A stretch of 64,000 nucleotides of DNA, from positions 1,240,001 to 1,304,000 of the forward strand of contig NZ_JABXJG010000001.1 of the NCBI RefSeq assembly GCF_013375535.1. Reading direction: 5' to 3'. Below are positions 17,924 through 26,724 of the stretch, piece after piece. The translations under genes and the position numbers were made by a program. The DNA is from Sphingobium sp. 15-1. Its GTDB lineage: Bacteria; Pseudomonadota; Alphaproteobacteria; Sphingomonadales; Sphingomonadaceae. Every line of letters starts with the position of its first letter. Position 1 is the stretch's first letter. The notes beneath the pieces were generated by a model. The model had not been told where the DNA came from. It saw nothing but the letters and a program-made list of their open reading frames with translations, and searched no databases.

Positions 17924-18121
17924 CTAGAAAATGAAGCTGTAGAAAGCCGTGAAGAAGGCGCCGAAGCTCAGCATGAACAGCTTCCAGTCATTATCGTCGG
18001 AAACCGGTGGGCGTTCGCGCGCCACGCTCGACTCTTCGACGCGCAGGACATGGCGCGGCAGCCGCTGGCGGAACGGATGGCGGGCCGACTCGCTCGTCAG
18101 GACTAGAGGTCTCGTTCTCAT
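17924..18121 (-). CDS. Small hypothetical protein with C-terminal membrane segment
   Basis: A 65-codon open frame starting at ATG 18121. The N-terminal half is basic (MRTRPLVLTSESARHPFRQR) and the C-terminus is a single aromatic-rich hydrophobic helix (FMLSFGAFFTAFYSFIF), preceded by SDDNDW. This looks like a small inner-membrane protein with a cytoplasmic basic domain. It is divergent from the PBP gene. I do not recognise a named family; the coherent composition favours a real gene, but the ribosome-binding site is weak. Confidence 0.55.
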   Translation of the reverse strand: MRTRPLVLTSESARHPFRQRLPRHVLRVEESSVARERPPVSDDNDWKLFMLSFGAFFTAFYSFIF

Positions 18122-18230
18122 GGGCGACAGGTTAAGAGATTCTTTACCATTTGTAACATCGCGATTCAAAGTTAACCCGGGGCTGTCCCGCGACGGGACA
18201 TGCTTGACTGTATCAGACAAATAACACAGC

Positions 18231-20309
18231 ATGACCGAAGCGATGAAAGACCCCCTGCCGATTCCGGAGCCCGAAACCCTGCCGCCCCGCGCCTTCGGGG
18301 CTGGCCCGCCAAGCGCCTTCGCGCCGCCAAGGCCCTGGAAACGGCGGGTGCAGATCGGCGGATGGGTAGTCGCGGCGCTGCTGGCGCTGCTGATGATCGT
18401 CATCGCCTGGCTGGCGGTGACGGCACCGATGTCCCGTTCCCTGAAGCCCATCGCGCCGCCCAGCATCAGCTTGATGTCGGCGGACAGCCATCTGATCGCC
18501 CGGCGCGGCGCGATCATCGACCGGCCCGTCACCGTGGCCGCCCTGCCCAAACATGTGCCGCAGGCCTTCATGGCAATCGAGGACCGGCGTTTCTATAACC
18601 ATTGGGGGATCGACCCACGCGGCATAGCGCGGGCGGCATGGCATAATCTCTGGTCCAGCGGCTCGTCCCAGGGTGGCAGCACGATTACCCAGCAGCTTGC
18701 CAAAGGCGTGTTCCTCTCCAGCGACCGGACTTTCGGCCGCAAGGCGCGGGAGGCGCTGATCGCCTTCTGGCTGGAAGCGTGGCTGACCAAGGACCAGATC
18801 ATGGAGCGTTATCTCTCCAACGTCTATTTCGGGGATAATGTCTATGGGTTGCGGGCCGCGTCGCTGCATTATTTCAACCGCCAGCCCGAACGGCTGACCA
18901 TCCCGCAGGCGGCGATGCTCGCCGGGTTGCTGAAGGCGCCCTCCCGGCTTGCGCCGACCGCCAATCTGAAAGGTGCGCGGGAGCGGGCGGCGCTGGTGAC
19001 GCAGGCGATGGTGGAGGCGGGCTATATCAGCCAGGCCCAGCGCAACGCCCTGCCCCCGGCCCGGCTCAACGTGCATGAAGCGCCCGATCCGACCAGCGGC
19101 ACTTATTTTGCCGACTGGGTGCTGCCTCAGGCCCGCGACCGGGCGGGCGCGGTCTATGGCGCGCAAAATGTGACGACCACGCTCGACTGGCGCATTCAAA
19201 GGCTGGCGGAAGCCGCGATCCGCCGCGCACCGCTGGGCAAGGCGGAAGCGGCGCTGGTGGCGATGAAGCCCGATGGCAGCGTCGTCGCCATGGTGGGCGG
19301 CAAGGATTATGGCAAAAGCGCCTTCAATCGCGCTGTGCAGGCGAAGCGCCAGCCGGGGTCGACGTTCAAGCTGTTCGTCTATCTCGCGGCATTCCGCGCA
19401 GGCATGACGCCCGACGATTTCATCGAGGACACGCCGATCACCACCGGCACCTATCGCCCGGCCAATCATGGCGGCAAATATCGCGGCCGGATCACGCTGC
19501 GTCAGGCCTTTGCCGCGTCGAGCAACGTCGCGGCGGTGCGGCTGACGCAGAAGATCGGCGTCGACAATGTCATCAAGGTGGCGCGCGATCTGGGCGTCAC
19601 CGCGCCGCTGACCGAGGATTTGAGCCTGGCGCTCGGCACCTCGGAAATCCCGCTGGTGGAGCTGACCGAGGCCTATGCGGCGGTGGCGGCGGGCGCCTAT
19701 CCAGTGCTGGCCCATGGCCTGCCGCCCGAGGAACAGGGCTGGTTCGACCGGCTGCTGAGCCGCCGAAAAGCTTTCAGCGACGACCAGTTGGAGATGATCC
19801 GCGACCTGCTGTCCTCCGCCGCCAATCGCGGCACCGGAAGCGCGGCGGCATTGCGGACCAGCACCTTCGGCAAGACCGGCACGACGCAGGACAGCCGGGA
19901 TGCGATCTTCGTCGGCTATGCGGGCGGGCTGGTGACGGCGGTATGGATCGGCAATGACGACAATACCCCCCTGCCCGGCGGAGCGGCGGGTGGCGGCGTG
20001 CCTGCGCGGATCTGGCGCAATTTCATGGCGGGCGCGATCAACGAGCCGGTCGAGGATGCGCCGGAGGAGACTAAGGACAGCGACCTCGTCAACGCCATCG
20101 CCAATGTCGCGACGGAGGCGGGCCTGGGCAATATGAGCGTTGGCCTGGATACGCAGGGCGTGACGGTGAATATCGGCAACGGACAGCTTCGTTTGCCGAT
20201 CGACCAGCCGCCCGAACCTCCGCCGGGCGCGCCCGGACCGCAGCCCGGCACGCCACCGCCGCGCATCGTCGTCCCGACCGATCCGGCCGCGAGCGATCAA
20301 AGGCCTTGA
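18231..20309 (+). CDS. Bifunctional class A penicillin-binding protein (transglycosylase/transpeptidase)
   Basis: A 692-residue peptidoglycan synthase anchored by one N-terminal helix (GGWVVAALLALLMIVIAWLA). The glycosyltransferase-51 domain shows catalytic Glu117 in AIEDRRFYNHWGID and GGSTITQQLAKGVFL. The transpeptidase domain shows Ser377 in QPGSTFK, a downstream SSN triad and Lys548 in GKTGTTQ. A Pro-rich C-terminal tail follows (PPEPPPGAPGPQPG). It is shorter than PBP1a, closer to PBP1b/PbpC-sized enzymes of alphaproteobacteria, so I give no gene symbol. Confidence 0.95.
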   Translation: MTEAMKDPLPIPEPETLPPRAFGAGPPSAFAPPRPWKRRVQIGGWVVAALLALLMIVIAWLAVTAPMSRSLKPIAPPSISLMSADSHLIARRGAIIDRPVTVAALPKHVPQAFMAIEDRRFYNHWGIDPRGIARAAWHNLWSSGSSQGGSTITQQLAKGVFLSSDRTFGRKAREALIAFWLEAWLTKDQIMERYLSNVYFGDNVYGLRAASLHYFNRQPERLTIPQAAMLAGLLKAPSRLAPTANLKGARERAALVTQAMVEAGYISQAQRNALPPARLNVHEAPDPTSGTYFADWVLPQARDRAGAVYGAQNVTTTLDWRIQRLAEAAIRRAPLGKAEAALVAMKPDGSVVAMVGGKDYGKSAFNRAVQAKRQPGSTFKLFVYLAAFRAGMTPDDFIEDTPITTGTYRPANHGGKYRGRITLRQAFAASSNVAAVRLTQKIGVDNVIKVARDLGVTAPLTEDLSLALGTSEIPLVELTEAYAAVAAGAYPVLAHGLPPEEQGWFDRLLSRRKAFSDDQLEMIRDLLSSAANRGTGSAAALRTSTFGKTGTTQDSRDAIFVGYAGGLVTAVWIGNDDNTPLPGGAAGGGVPARIWRNFMAGAINEPVEDAPEETKDSDLVNAIANVATEAGLGNMSVGLDTQGVTVNIGNGQLRLPIDQPPEPPPGAPGPQPGTPPPRIVVPTDPAASDQRP

Positions 20310-20387
20310 GATGAGAGCGGCGTGGCTGCAACAAAACATGGGGTTGCGCCCTTTCTCCCCGGCGCATCCTGCCCTACATGGGTGGGG

Positions 20388-20810
20388 ATGAGTGCCCCCC
20401 TCTACAATAAGGACATTTTGCGGCTGGCCGCGAACATTCCCCATCACAAGCGGCTGCCCGATCCGCAGGCGAGCGTGGAGAAACGCTCGCCCACCTGCGG
20501 GTCGCGGGTGACGGCGGATGTCAGGATGGAAGCGGGAAGGCTTGCCGATTTGGGACTGGACGTGAAGGCCTGCGCCTTGGGGCAAGCTTCGGCAGCGCTG
20601 ATGGCGGCGCAAGCGATTGGCCTCACCGCCGATGAGCTGGCCGATGCGCGGGACCGGCTGACCGCCTATCTGGCCGGGGAAAGCGACGATCTGGATTTCT
20701 GGCCGGGGCTGGCGGTTCTGGCGCCCGCCCGGGGCTATCCGGCGCGCCATGCCTCCATCCGGCTGGGCTTCGAAGCCATTGCCGAAGCCGCGCGCATGGC
20801 CAACGCCTGA
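20388..20810 (+). CDS. IscU/NifU-like iron-sulfur scaffold protein (two-cysteine variant)
   Basis: A 140-residue protein with the NifU N-terminal fold. LYNKDILRLAANIP opens the domain; Cys residues are seen in SPTCGSRVTADV and KACALGQAS. The third ligand Cys of classical IscU is absent: the C-terminal region reads YPARHASIRLGFEA. Such variants are known in alphaproteobacteria, and their role in cluster assembly is uncertain. ATG 20388 follows a G-rich stretch (GGTGGGG). Its TGA overlaps the ATG of the Kef-type gene (TGATG). Confidence 0.85.
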   Translation: MSAPLYNKDILRLAANIPHHKRLPDPQASVEKRSPTCGSRVTADVRMEAGRLADLGLDVKACALGQASAALMAAQAIGLTADELADARDRLTAYLAGESDDLDFWPGLAVLAPARGYPARHASIRLGFEAIAEAARMANA

Positions 20811-22630
20811 TGCAGGGACAGGTTGCGCCGGTCGCCGCTTCGCCGGTTTCCGCCACCGACATATTGCTCTCCGAAGGGGTGGTCCTGCTCGGCGCAGCGG
20901 TGCTGTTCGTCATGGTTTTCCGCCGTCTGGGGCTGGGCGCCGTGCTCGGCTATCTGGTTGCCGGCGCACTGGTCGGGCCGCAGGGGCTGAGGCTGGTCGG
21001 TGGGGCAGAATCGAAGCTTGCCATTGCAGAGATCGGCATCGTTCTGCTGCTCTTCCTGGTCGGGCTGGAACTGCATCCGGCGCGCTTGTGGCGGCTGAAA
21101 CGGGATATTTTCGCTCTGGGCACGGTGCAGGTGGTGCTGTGCGGATGCGCGCTGACGGCGATCATCTTCTACACCACCGGCTTCACCTGGGGGGCAGCGA
21201 TCGCGCTGGGGTTGCCGCTCGCGCTTTCCTCCACCGCGCAGGTTCTGCCCGGCCTCAAGAGCAGCGGCCGCATCAATTCGCCCTTTGGCGAGAAGGTGTT
21301 TTCGATCCTGCTGTTCCAGGACCTGTCGATCGTTCCGCTGATCACCATCGTCGCGGCCCTGTCGCGCAATCCCGAAGATGTCGGCGGGCCGCCGGGATGG
21401 ATGATGGCCGGCTATACGGTCGCGGCGATTGCCGGGCTGGTGCTGGCGGGGCGCTTCATCCTGCGCCCCTTGCTACAACTGGTCGGGCGGCTGGGCGAGC
21501 GGGAGCTGTTCGTCACGGTCGGGCTGTTCACCGTGCTGGCGGCGGCGGCGCTGATGCACGCCCTGCACCTCTCGACCGCGCTGGGCGCCTTTATCGCAGG
21601 CGTGATGCTGGCCGATTCGCCCTATCGGCACGAGATAGAGGCGGATGTCGAACCCTTCCGCTCGATCCTGCTCGGCCTGTTCTTCCTGGCGGTCGGCATG
21701 GTGCTCGACCTGCATGTGGTGGCGGCCAATCCCTTCTTCGTCATCGGCATGGCGGCGATATTGGTGCTGACCAAGGCGGGGCTGATCACCGGCCTCGCCC
21801 GGTTGTTCGGCCTGGAGTGGAATCAGGCCATCGGCGCGGGGCTACTGCTGAGCCAGGGCGGCGAATTCGGCTTCGTTCTATTCGCGCAGGCGCAGAACGC
21901 CCTGCTGATCGCGCCCCAGGCGGCCAGCCTGTTCAGCGCCATCGTCACCTTCTCGATGGCGACGACGCCCTTCCTGATGCTGTTCGCCCGCAGGCTGGAA
22001 TTCGCCAAGCCCAAGGCCAGGCCGGACCTGCCCAAGCCCGAGGATGCGCCGCGCGGCACCGCCATCATCGTCGGCTATGGCCGTTTCGGGCAAACCGTTG
22101 CGCAAATGCTGATGGGCCATGGCTTCGGCGTCGTGCTGATCGACAAGAAACCATCCCAGATCGAAGTGTCCAGCCGCTTCGACATGAAGGTCTCTTATGG
22201 CGACGGCACGCGGATCGACCTGCTGCGCCGGTCGGGCGCGGAGGAGGCGCGGCTGATCGCCTTCTGCATCGACGATCCTTCGCTCGACGCGCGGGTGCTG
22301 GAGCCGATTGCGGAGGCTTTCCCGCAGGCGGCGCTGGTGGTGCGCGCCTTCGACCGGCGGCAGTTGCTGGCCCTCAAGGACATGGATCTGGCAGGCATCG
22401 TGCGCGAAGTGTTCGAATCCGCGATTCTCATGGGCGTTCAGGCGATGCAGGCGCTGGGCGTGCCATCCGAAGAGGTCGAGGAGGTCGAGCGCCAATATCG
22501 CCGGAATGACGAGCAGCGCATGGCGCTCCAGATCGAGCATGGCAATTTGCTGGCGGCCAAGGATTTGATGTACCGGCCCGGACGGCGCATGCACCTGATG
22601 GCGCGGGGCGAAGGGAAGGAAGAGGCATGA
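20810..22630 (+). CDS. Kef-type K+/H+ antiporter (CPA2 family) with RCK domain
   Basis: A 606-residue monovalent cation:proton antiporter. About 12 N-terminal helices (GYLVAGALVGPQGL, FLVGLELHP, FQDLSIVPL) are followed by a cytosolic NAD-binding RCK domain (IIVGYGRFGQTVAQML, residues about 420-435) and a short coiled C-terminus. It resembles KefB/KefC, which release K+ on glutathione-adduct stress. Start and stop overlap both neighbours, so it is coupled to the IscU-like gene upstream and DUF423 downstream. Confidence 0.92.
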   Translation: MQGQVAPVAASPVSATDILLSEGVVLLGAAVLFVMVFRRLGLGAVLGYLVAGALVGPQGLRLVGGAESKLAIAEIGIVLLLFLVGLELHPARLWRLKRDIFALGTVQVVLCGCALTAIIFYTTGFTWGAAIALGLPLALSSTAQVLPGLKSSGRINSPFGEKVFSILLFQDLSIVPLITIVAALSRNPEDVGGPPGWMMAGYTVAAIAGLVLAGRFILRPLLQLVGRLGERELFVTVGLFTVLAAAALMHALHLSTALGAFIAGVMLADSPYRHEIEADVEPFRSILLGLFFLAVGMVLDLHVVAANPFFVIGMAAILVLTKAGLITGLARLFGLEWNQAIGAGLLLSQGGEFGFVLFAQAQNALLIAPQAASLFSAIVTFSMATTPFLMLFARRLEFAKPKARPDLPKPEDAPRGTAIIVGYGRFGQTVAQMLMGHGFGVVLIDKKPSQIEVSSRFDMKVSYGDGTRIDLLRRSGAEEARLIAFCIDDPSLDARVLEPIAEAFPQAALVVRAFDRRQLLALKDMDLAGIVREVFESAILMGVQAMQALGVPSEEVEEVERQYRRNDEQRMALQIEHGNLLAAKDLMYRPGRRMHLMARGEGKEEA

Positions 22631-22953
22631 TCGCGGTTCTGGCGGCGCTATCGGCGGCTTTGGCGATTGCGGCGGGGGCCTTTGGCGCGCATGGCGCGGC
22701 CAGCCCGCAGGCGGCGGAATGGCTGCGCACTGGCGGCATCTATCAGCTCGTCCATGCCGTGGCCGCACTCGCCATCATGGGGGTGGCGCGGGGTCCGGCG
22801 GCGCTGCACCTGGGCGGAGCGGCGATTTTCGCTTTCACCCTCTATGCCATGGCGCTCGGAGCGCCCAAATGGCTGGGCGCGGTGACGCCGATCGGCGGAA
22901 CCCTGATGATCGCGGGCTGGATCTGGGCGGCCTGGATCTATTGGCGCGGCTGA
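22627..22953 (+). CDS. DUF423 family small membrane protein
   Basis: A 108-residue protein with four membrane helices, of the DUF423/YgdD family (function unknown). Typical features are the N-terminal AIAAGAFGAHG and YQLVHAVAALA in the second helix, and the ending GWIWAAWIYW. Its ATG overlaps the antiporter stop (ATGA), indicating co-translation with it. Confidence 0.9.
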   Translation: MIAVLAALSAALAIAAGAFGAHGAASPQAAEWLRTGGIYQLVHAVAALAIMGVARGPAALHLGGAAIFAFTLYAMALGAPKWLGAVTPIGGTLMIAGWIWAAWIYWRG

Positions 22954-22998
22954 TTGCCGCCACTTGCCCCCGCCTCCACCCACGCTTAGATTGCAATC

Positions 22999-23469
22999 AT
23001 GGCCGATCACCACCACCACGACCATCATGAACCGGCAGGCGACAGTCTGGCGGATGCCGCGCGCGCCACGCTGGAGGCAAGCCAGGAACAATGGACGCCG
23101 ATGCGCGCCGCCATTTTCGACGCGCTGGCGGCGGAGGAAACGCCCGCCTCCGCCTATGACATAGCCGATACCGTGTCGAAGGCGCGCGGCAAGCGGGTGG
23201 CGCCCAACAGCGTCTACCGTATCCTGGACCTGTTCGTGAGCAACAATATCGCGATGCGGGTGGAAAGCGCCAACGCCTATATCGCCAATGTGCATCCGGG
23301 CTGTCATCACGACTGCATCTTCCTGGTGTGCAAAAACTGCAAGCAGGCCACCCATGTCGACGACGACAAGGTGACGGACAAGGTCCGCGCCGTCGCCAGG
23401 GCGGAGGGTTTCCAGCCGGAACGCCCGGTCATCGAGATATTGGGCACCTGCGCCAAGTGCGCGGCATGA
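22999..23469 (+). CDS. zur: Fur-family regulator, probably zinc-responsive (Zur)
   Basis: A 156-residue Fur-type repressor: an N-terminal winged helix (TPMRAAIFDALAA, NSVYRILDLFV) and a C-terminal metal-binding dimerisation domain. It has CKNC and CAKC pairs forming the structural zinc site and the region HPGCHHDC. Lack of the iron-specific Fur pattern and the sequence around ETPASAYDIADTVSK favour Zur. The extreme N-terminus is unusually His-rich (HHHHDHH at residues 4-10). No zinc transporter is adjacent. Confidence 0.85.
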   Translation: MADHHHHDHHEPAGDSLADAARATLEASQEQWTPMRAAIFDALAAEETPASAYDIADTVSKARGKRVAPNSVYRILDLFVSNNIAMRVESANAYIANVHPGCHHDCIFLVCKNCKQATHVDDDKVTDKVRAVARAEGFQPERPVIEILGTCAKCAA

Positions 23470-23518
23470 TGGGGGCGTTGCGTTGCGCCCCGGAACCGCC
23501 TAGCGCGCATCGGAGTCT

Positions 23519-25453
23519 ATGTCTTTCATGAACGATCGCCCCTCCACCCCGCTGCTCGACCAGGTCGTCTGGCCTGCGGACTTGCGCAAGCTGCAACCCG
23601 ACCAGCTTCGGCAACTGGCCGACGAGCTGCGGCAGGAAGTGATTTCCGCCGTCGGCGTGACCGGCGGCCATCTGGGCTCCGGGCTGGGCGTCGTCGAACT
23701 GACCGCCGCCATCCATTATGTGTTCGACACGCCCAGCGACAAGCTGGTCTGGGACGTCGGCCATCAATGCTATCCGCACAAGATATTGACCGGGCGGCGC
23801 GACCGCATCCGTACCTTGCGTCAGGGCGGTGGGCTCAGCGGCTTCACCAAGCGGGCGGAGAGCGAGTTCGACCCGTTCGGCGCGGCGCATAGCTCGACCT
23901 CGATCAGCGCGGCCTTGGGCTTTGCCGTGGCGAACAAGATGAAGGGCCAGCCCGGCAAGGCCATCGCGGTGATCGGTGACGGCTCCATGTCGGCGGGCAT
24001 GGCCTATGAGGCGATGAACAATGCGCGGGAAGCCGGCAATCGACTGATCGTGATCCTGAACGACAATGACATGTCGATCGCGCCGCCGGTCGGCGGGCTG
24101 TCGGCCTATCTGGCGCGGCTGGTGTCGAGCCGGGAGTTTCTGGGCCTGCGCGACCTTGCCAAGCGGCTGGCGCGGCGGCTGCCCCGCCCGCTCCACAATG
24201 CGGCGCGCAAGACCGACGAGTTCGCGCGCGGCATGGCGATGGGCGGGACATTGTTCGAGGAACTGGGCTTCTATTATGTCGGCCCGATCGACGGGCATAA
24301 TCTGGACCAGTTGATCCCGGTGCTGGAAAATGTGCGCGACGCGGCGGAAGGGCCATGCCTCGTCCATGTCGTGACGCAGAAGGGCAAAGGCTATGCCCCG
24401 GCCGAGGCGGCGGCAGACAAATATCATGGCGTGCAGAAGTTCGACATCATCACCGGCGCGCAGGCCAAGGCGCCTCCGGGTCCGCCCAGCTATACCGGCG
24501 TCTTCGCCAAGGCGCTGATCGCGGAGGCTGAGCGCGATCCCGCCGTGTGCGCGATCACCGCCGCCATGCCTTCGGGCACGGGACTGGACAAATTCGCCGC
24601 CGCCTTTCCCGACCGGACTTTCGACGTCGGCATTGCGGAGCAACATGCCGTGACCTTCGCGGCGGGCCTTGCCGCGCAGGGCATGCGGCCTTTCTGCGCG
24701 ATCTATTCGACCTTCCTGCAACGCGCTTACGATCAGGTCGTCCATGACGTGGCGATCCAGAATCTACCGGTGCGCTTCGCCATCGACCGGGCCGGACTGG
24801 TGGGCGCGGACGGTTCGACCCATGCGGGCAGCTTCGACATCACCTATCTCGCCAGCCTGCCCAATTTCGTCGTCATGGCCGCCGCCGACGAAGCGGAACT
24901 GGTCCATATGGTCCACACTTGCGCCCTGCACGATGACGGGCCGATCGCGGTGCGTTATCCCCGCGGCAACGGCACGGGTATCGCCTTGCCGGAGACTCCG
25001 GAGCGGCTGGAGATCGGCAAGGGGCGGATCGTGCGCGACGGGCGTCAGGTCGCGATCCTGTCGCTTGGCACCCGGCTGGAGGAAGCGCTGAAGGCGGCAG
25101 AGGCGCTGGAGGCCAAGGGCCTGTCGACCACCGTCGCGGATTTGCGCTTCGCCAAGCCGTTGGACGAGGCCTTGATCCGCAAGCTGCTGACCACCCATGA
25201 AGTCGCCGTGACCATAGAGGAAGGCTCTATCGGCGGTCTTGGCGCGCATGTGCTGACCTTGGCGAGCGATCAGGGGCTGATCGACAACGGTCTCAAGCTG
25301 CGAACCATGCGCCTGCCCGACATCTTCCAGGATCAGGACAAGCCCGAGAAGCAATATGCCGATGCGCGGCTCGATGCGGAGGCGATTGTGGATATGGTGC
25401 TGACGGCGCTGCGTCATAACAGCGCGGGCATCGGCACAGAGGCGCGGGCCTGA
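23519..25453 (+). CDS. dxs: 1-deoxy-D-xylulose-5-phosphate synthase
   Basis: Dxs condenses pyruvate and glyceraldehyde-3-phosphate, the first step of the MEP isoprenoid route; it also feeds thiamine and pyridoxal synthesis. At 644 residues it is full length. TPP and Mg binding are seen in [19 protein letters not shown], with [10 protein letters not shown] and [13 protein letters not shown] near the N-terminus and [14 protein letters not shown] in the pyrimidine domain. ATG 23519 is preferred; ATG 23528 is three codons on. In sphingomonads carotenoid synthesis draws on this route. Confidence 0.97.
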   Translation: MSFMNDRPSTPLLDQVVWPADLRKLQPDQLRQLADELRQEVISAVGVTGGHLGSGLGVVELTAAIHYVFDTPSDKLVWDVGHQCYPHKILTGRRDRIRTLRQGGGLSGFTKRAESEFDPFGAAHSSTSISAALGFAVANKMKGQPGKAIAVIGDGSMSAGMAYEAMNNAREAGNRLIVILNDNDMSIAPPVGGLSAYLARLVSSREFLGLRDLAKRLARRLPRPLHNAARKTDEFARGMAMGGTLFEELGFYYVGPIDGHNLDQLIPVLENVRDAAEGPCLVHVVTQKGKGYAPAEAAADKYHGVQKFDIITGAQAKAPPGPPSYTGVFAKALIAEAERDPAVCAITAAMPSGTGLDKFAAAFPDRTFDVGIAEQHAVTFAAGLAAQGMRPFCAIYSTFLQRAYDQVVHDVAIQNLPVRFAIDRAGLVGADGSTHAGSFDITYLASLPNFVVMAAADEAELVHMVHTCALHDDGPIAVRYPRGNGTGIALPETPERLEIGKGRIVRDGRQVAILSLGTRLEEALKAAEALEAKGLSTTVADLRFAKPLDEALIRKLLTTHEVAVTIEEGSIGGLGAHVLTLASDQGLIDNGLKLRTMRLPDIFQDQDKPEKQYADARLDAEAIVDMVLTALRHNSAGIGTEARA

Positions 25454-25456
25454 TCA

Positions 25457-25472
25457 GCAACCAAAGGGTTGC
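25457..25472. promoter_or_regulatory. Palindromic operator-like site 1 (GCAACC-N4-GGTTGC)
   Basis: A perfect 6-base palindrome with AAAG between the arms, 3 bases after the dxs stop and upstream of the AHSA1-ArsR pair. An identical palindrome lies 41 bp further on. Together they look like an ArsR operator pair; the binding protein is inferred. Confidence 0.65.
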
Positions 25473-25497
25473 ATAAATTCTCTGAACATCCATATCA

Positions 25498-25513
25498 GCA
25501 ACCAGGAGGTTGC
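25498..25513. promoter_or_regulatory. Palindromic operator-like site 2 overlapping the ribosome-binding site
   Basis: The same arms, GCAACC and GGTTGC, here separated by AGGA. The centre forms the AGGAGG ribosome-binding site of the AHSA1 gene (ATG 25518). A bound protein would block both elongation and ribosome access. Confidence 0.65.
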
Positions 25514-25517
25514 CGAT

Positions 25518-25973
25518 ATGACCGATTCCATCATCAAGACCATCGAGATCGCCGCGCCCGTCGAAAGGATATGGGACGCACTGATCGATCATGAGAAGTT
25601 CGGGACCTGGTTCCGAGTGGCGCTGGACCAGCCCTTTACGGTGGGCCAGGCTTCGACCGGATATATGACCTATCCCGGCTATGAGCATTATCGCTGGGAA
25701 GCGCGGATCGTGGCGATCGAGCCGATGACGCGCTTTGCCTATGAGTGGCCCGCGACCGGGGGCGACAAGGAATTGATGGAGAGCGGCGTCCCAGTGCCGG
25801 AATGGACGCTGATCGAGTTCGTGCTGGAACCGGTGGGGAACGGCACGCGGCTGACCGTAACCGAGAGCGGGTTCGACAAGGTGCCGGAGCCTCGACGGAG
25901 CAATGTCATGCGGTCCAACGACGGCGGCTGGGCCGAACAGGTGAAGAATATCCGCGACTATGTTGAGGGTTGA
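25518..25973 (+). CDS. SRPBCC/AHSA1-domain protein
   Basis: A 151-residue START-like hydrophobic-cavity protein. The opening IEIAAPVERIWDALIDHEKFGTW (shown in part as IAAPVERIWDALID) and the segment FAYEWP typify AHSA1-domain proteins, which in bacteria are often paired with ArsR regulators and have poorly known ligands. AGGAGG precedes the ATG. The 3' end overlaps the regulator gene by 14 bases, so the two are translationally coupled. Confidence 0.9.
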   Translation: MTDSIIKTIEIAAPVERIWDALIDHEKFGTWFRVALDQPFTVGQASTGYMTYPGYEHYRWEARIVAIEPMTRFAYEWPATGGDKELMESGVPVPEWTLIEFVLEPVGNGTRLTVTESGFDKVPEPRRSNVMRSNDGGWAEQVKNIRDYVEG

Positions 25974-26301
25974 GCACTCCCCTGCCCCTGGGCCTGCCCG
26001 GCTGTTCGCGGCGCTGGGGGATGCGACGCGGCTGGGGTTGATCGGGCGGCTCTCCGAGGGCGGGGAGCGATCCATCGTTCAACTGGGCGATGGATTGCCG
26101 ATCAGCCGCCAGGCGGTGGCGAAGCATCTGGACGTGCTGCTTGGCGCCGGATTGGTGCGGCGAACCAGAAGCGGGCGGGAGGTGCTGTTCACCCTTCGCC
26201 CGGAGGTGTTTGCCGAGGCCAGGGACTGGCTCGACCAGGTCGGGAGCCAGTGGGATGGGACTTTGGGCCGGTTCAAGGATTTTGTCGAGAACCAGCCCTA
26301 A
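25960..26301 (+). CDS. ArsR-family transcriptional regulator
   Basis: A 113-residue winged-helix repressor (LFAALGDATRLGLIGRLSEG, recognition helix SRQAVAKHLDVL, wing RSGREVLFTLRP). No Cys-based metal site (the ELCVC-type motif of ArsR) is present, so this is one of the non-metal ArsR proteins that accompany AHSA1 genes. It probably represses its own operon through the two palindromes at 25457 and 25498; this is inferred from position and symmetry. Confidence 0.92.
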   Translation: MLRVEHSPAPGPARLFAALGDATRLGLIGRLSEGGERSIVQLGDGLPISRQAVAKHLDVLLGAGLVRRTRSGREVLFTLRPEVFAEARDWLDQVGSQWDGTLGRFKDFVENQP

Positions 26302-26310
26302 GCGGCTGTT

Positions 26311-26724
26311 TTACTGCTGCGGCGTGGAGGCGCGGGCGTCCTGCCCATCGCCTTCCGGAGCGGCGATGATGTCGCGGGTTGTGGCGCCCTTGTCCACGAC
26401 TTCGGTGCCCGGATCGCCCGCTGACGAACGGATGCCCGCGGCGGCATTGCCGCGGCCTGCGGCGTTCAGCGTGCCGGTTTCGGCGGCGCTGCGGGCGGCG
26501 GGGCCGCCGAACATGGCCTCCATCGCCGCCTTGCTCGAATCCACTTGCGCAGCGGCCGGGGTGCCCGGAGCGGGCGGCACCAGCGCGAAGTCGGGCGGGA
26601 TCACCAGAGGAGCCTGGCGCGACACGGCGAACTCATCGGGGCGGGCGCGGTTGAAGAGGCCGCCGCCACCGCCGCAAGCGGACAGCATCGAAATCAGGCC
26701 AGCGGCGAGGATCAGTTTACGCAT
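26311..26724 (-). CDS. DUF3035 lipoprotein (BamF-like)
   Basis: A 137-residue secreted lipoprotein. The signal peptide MRKLILAAGLISMLSAC ends in a lipobox with Cys17, followed by Gly residues and a low-complexity Ala/Gly/Pro-rich mature part. The segment QAPLVIPPDFALVPP is characteristic of DUF3035, annotated as the alphaproteobacterial outer-membrane assembly component BamF. Its ATG overlaps the lspA stop (TAATG), so the lipoprotein is translated in step with the peptidase that processes lipoproteins. Confidence 0.85.
   Translation of the reverse strand: MRKLILAAGLISMLSACGGGGGLFNRARPDEFAVSRQAPLVIPPDFALVPPAPGTPAAAQVDSSKAAMEAMFGGPAARSAAETGTLNAAGRGNAAAGIRSSAGDPGTEVVDKGATTRDIIAAPEGDGQDARASTPQQ

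Noticed and set aside
18213..20750. 845-codon open frame on the minus strand opposite the PBP gene
   Set aside because: Arg/His/Gln-rich shadow without any recognisable domain; the plus-strand PBP has complete catalytic motifs.
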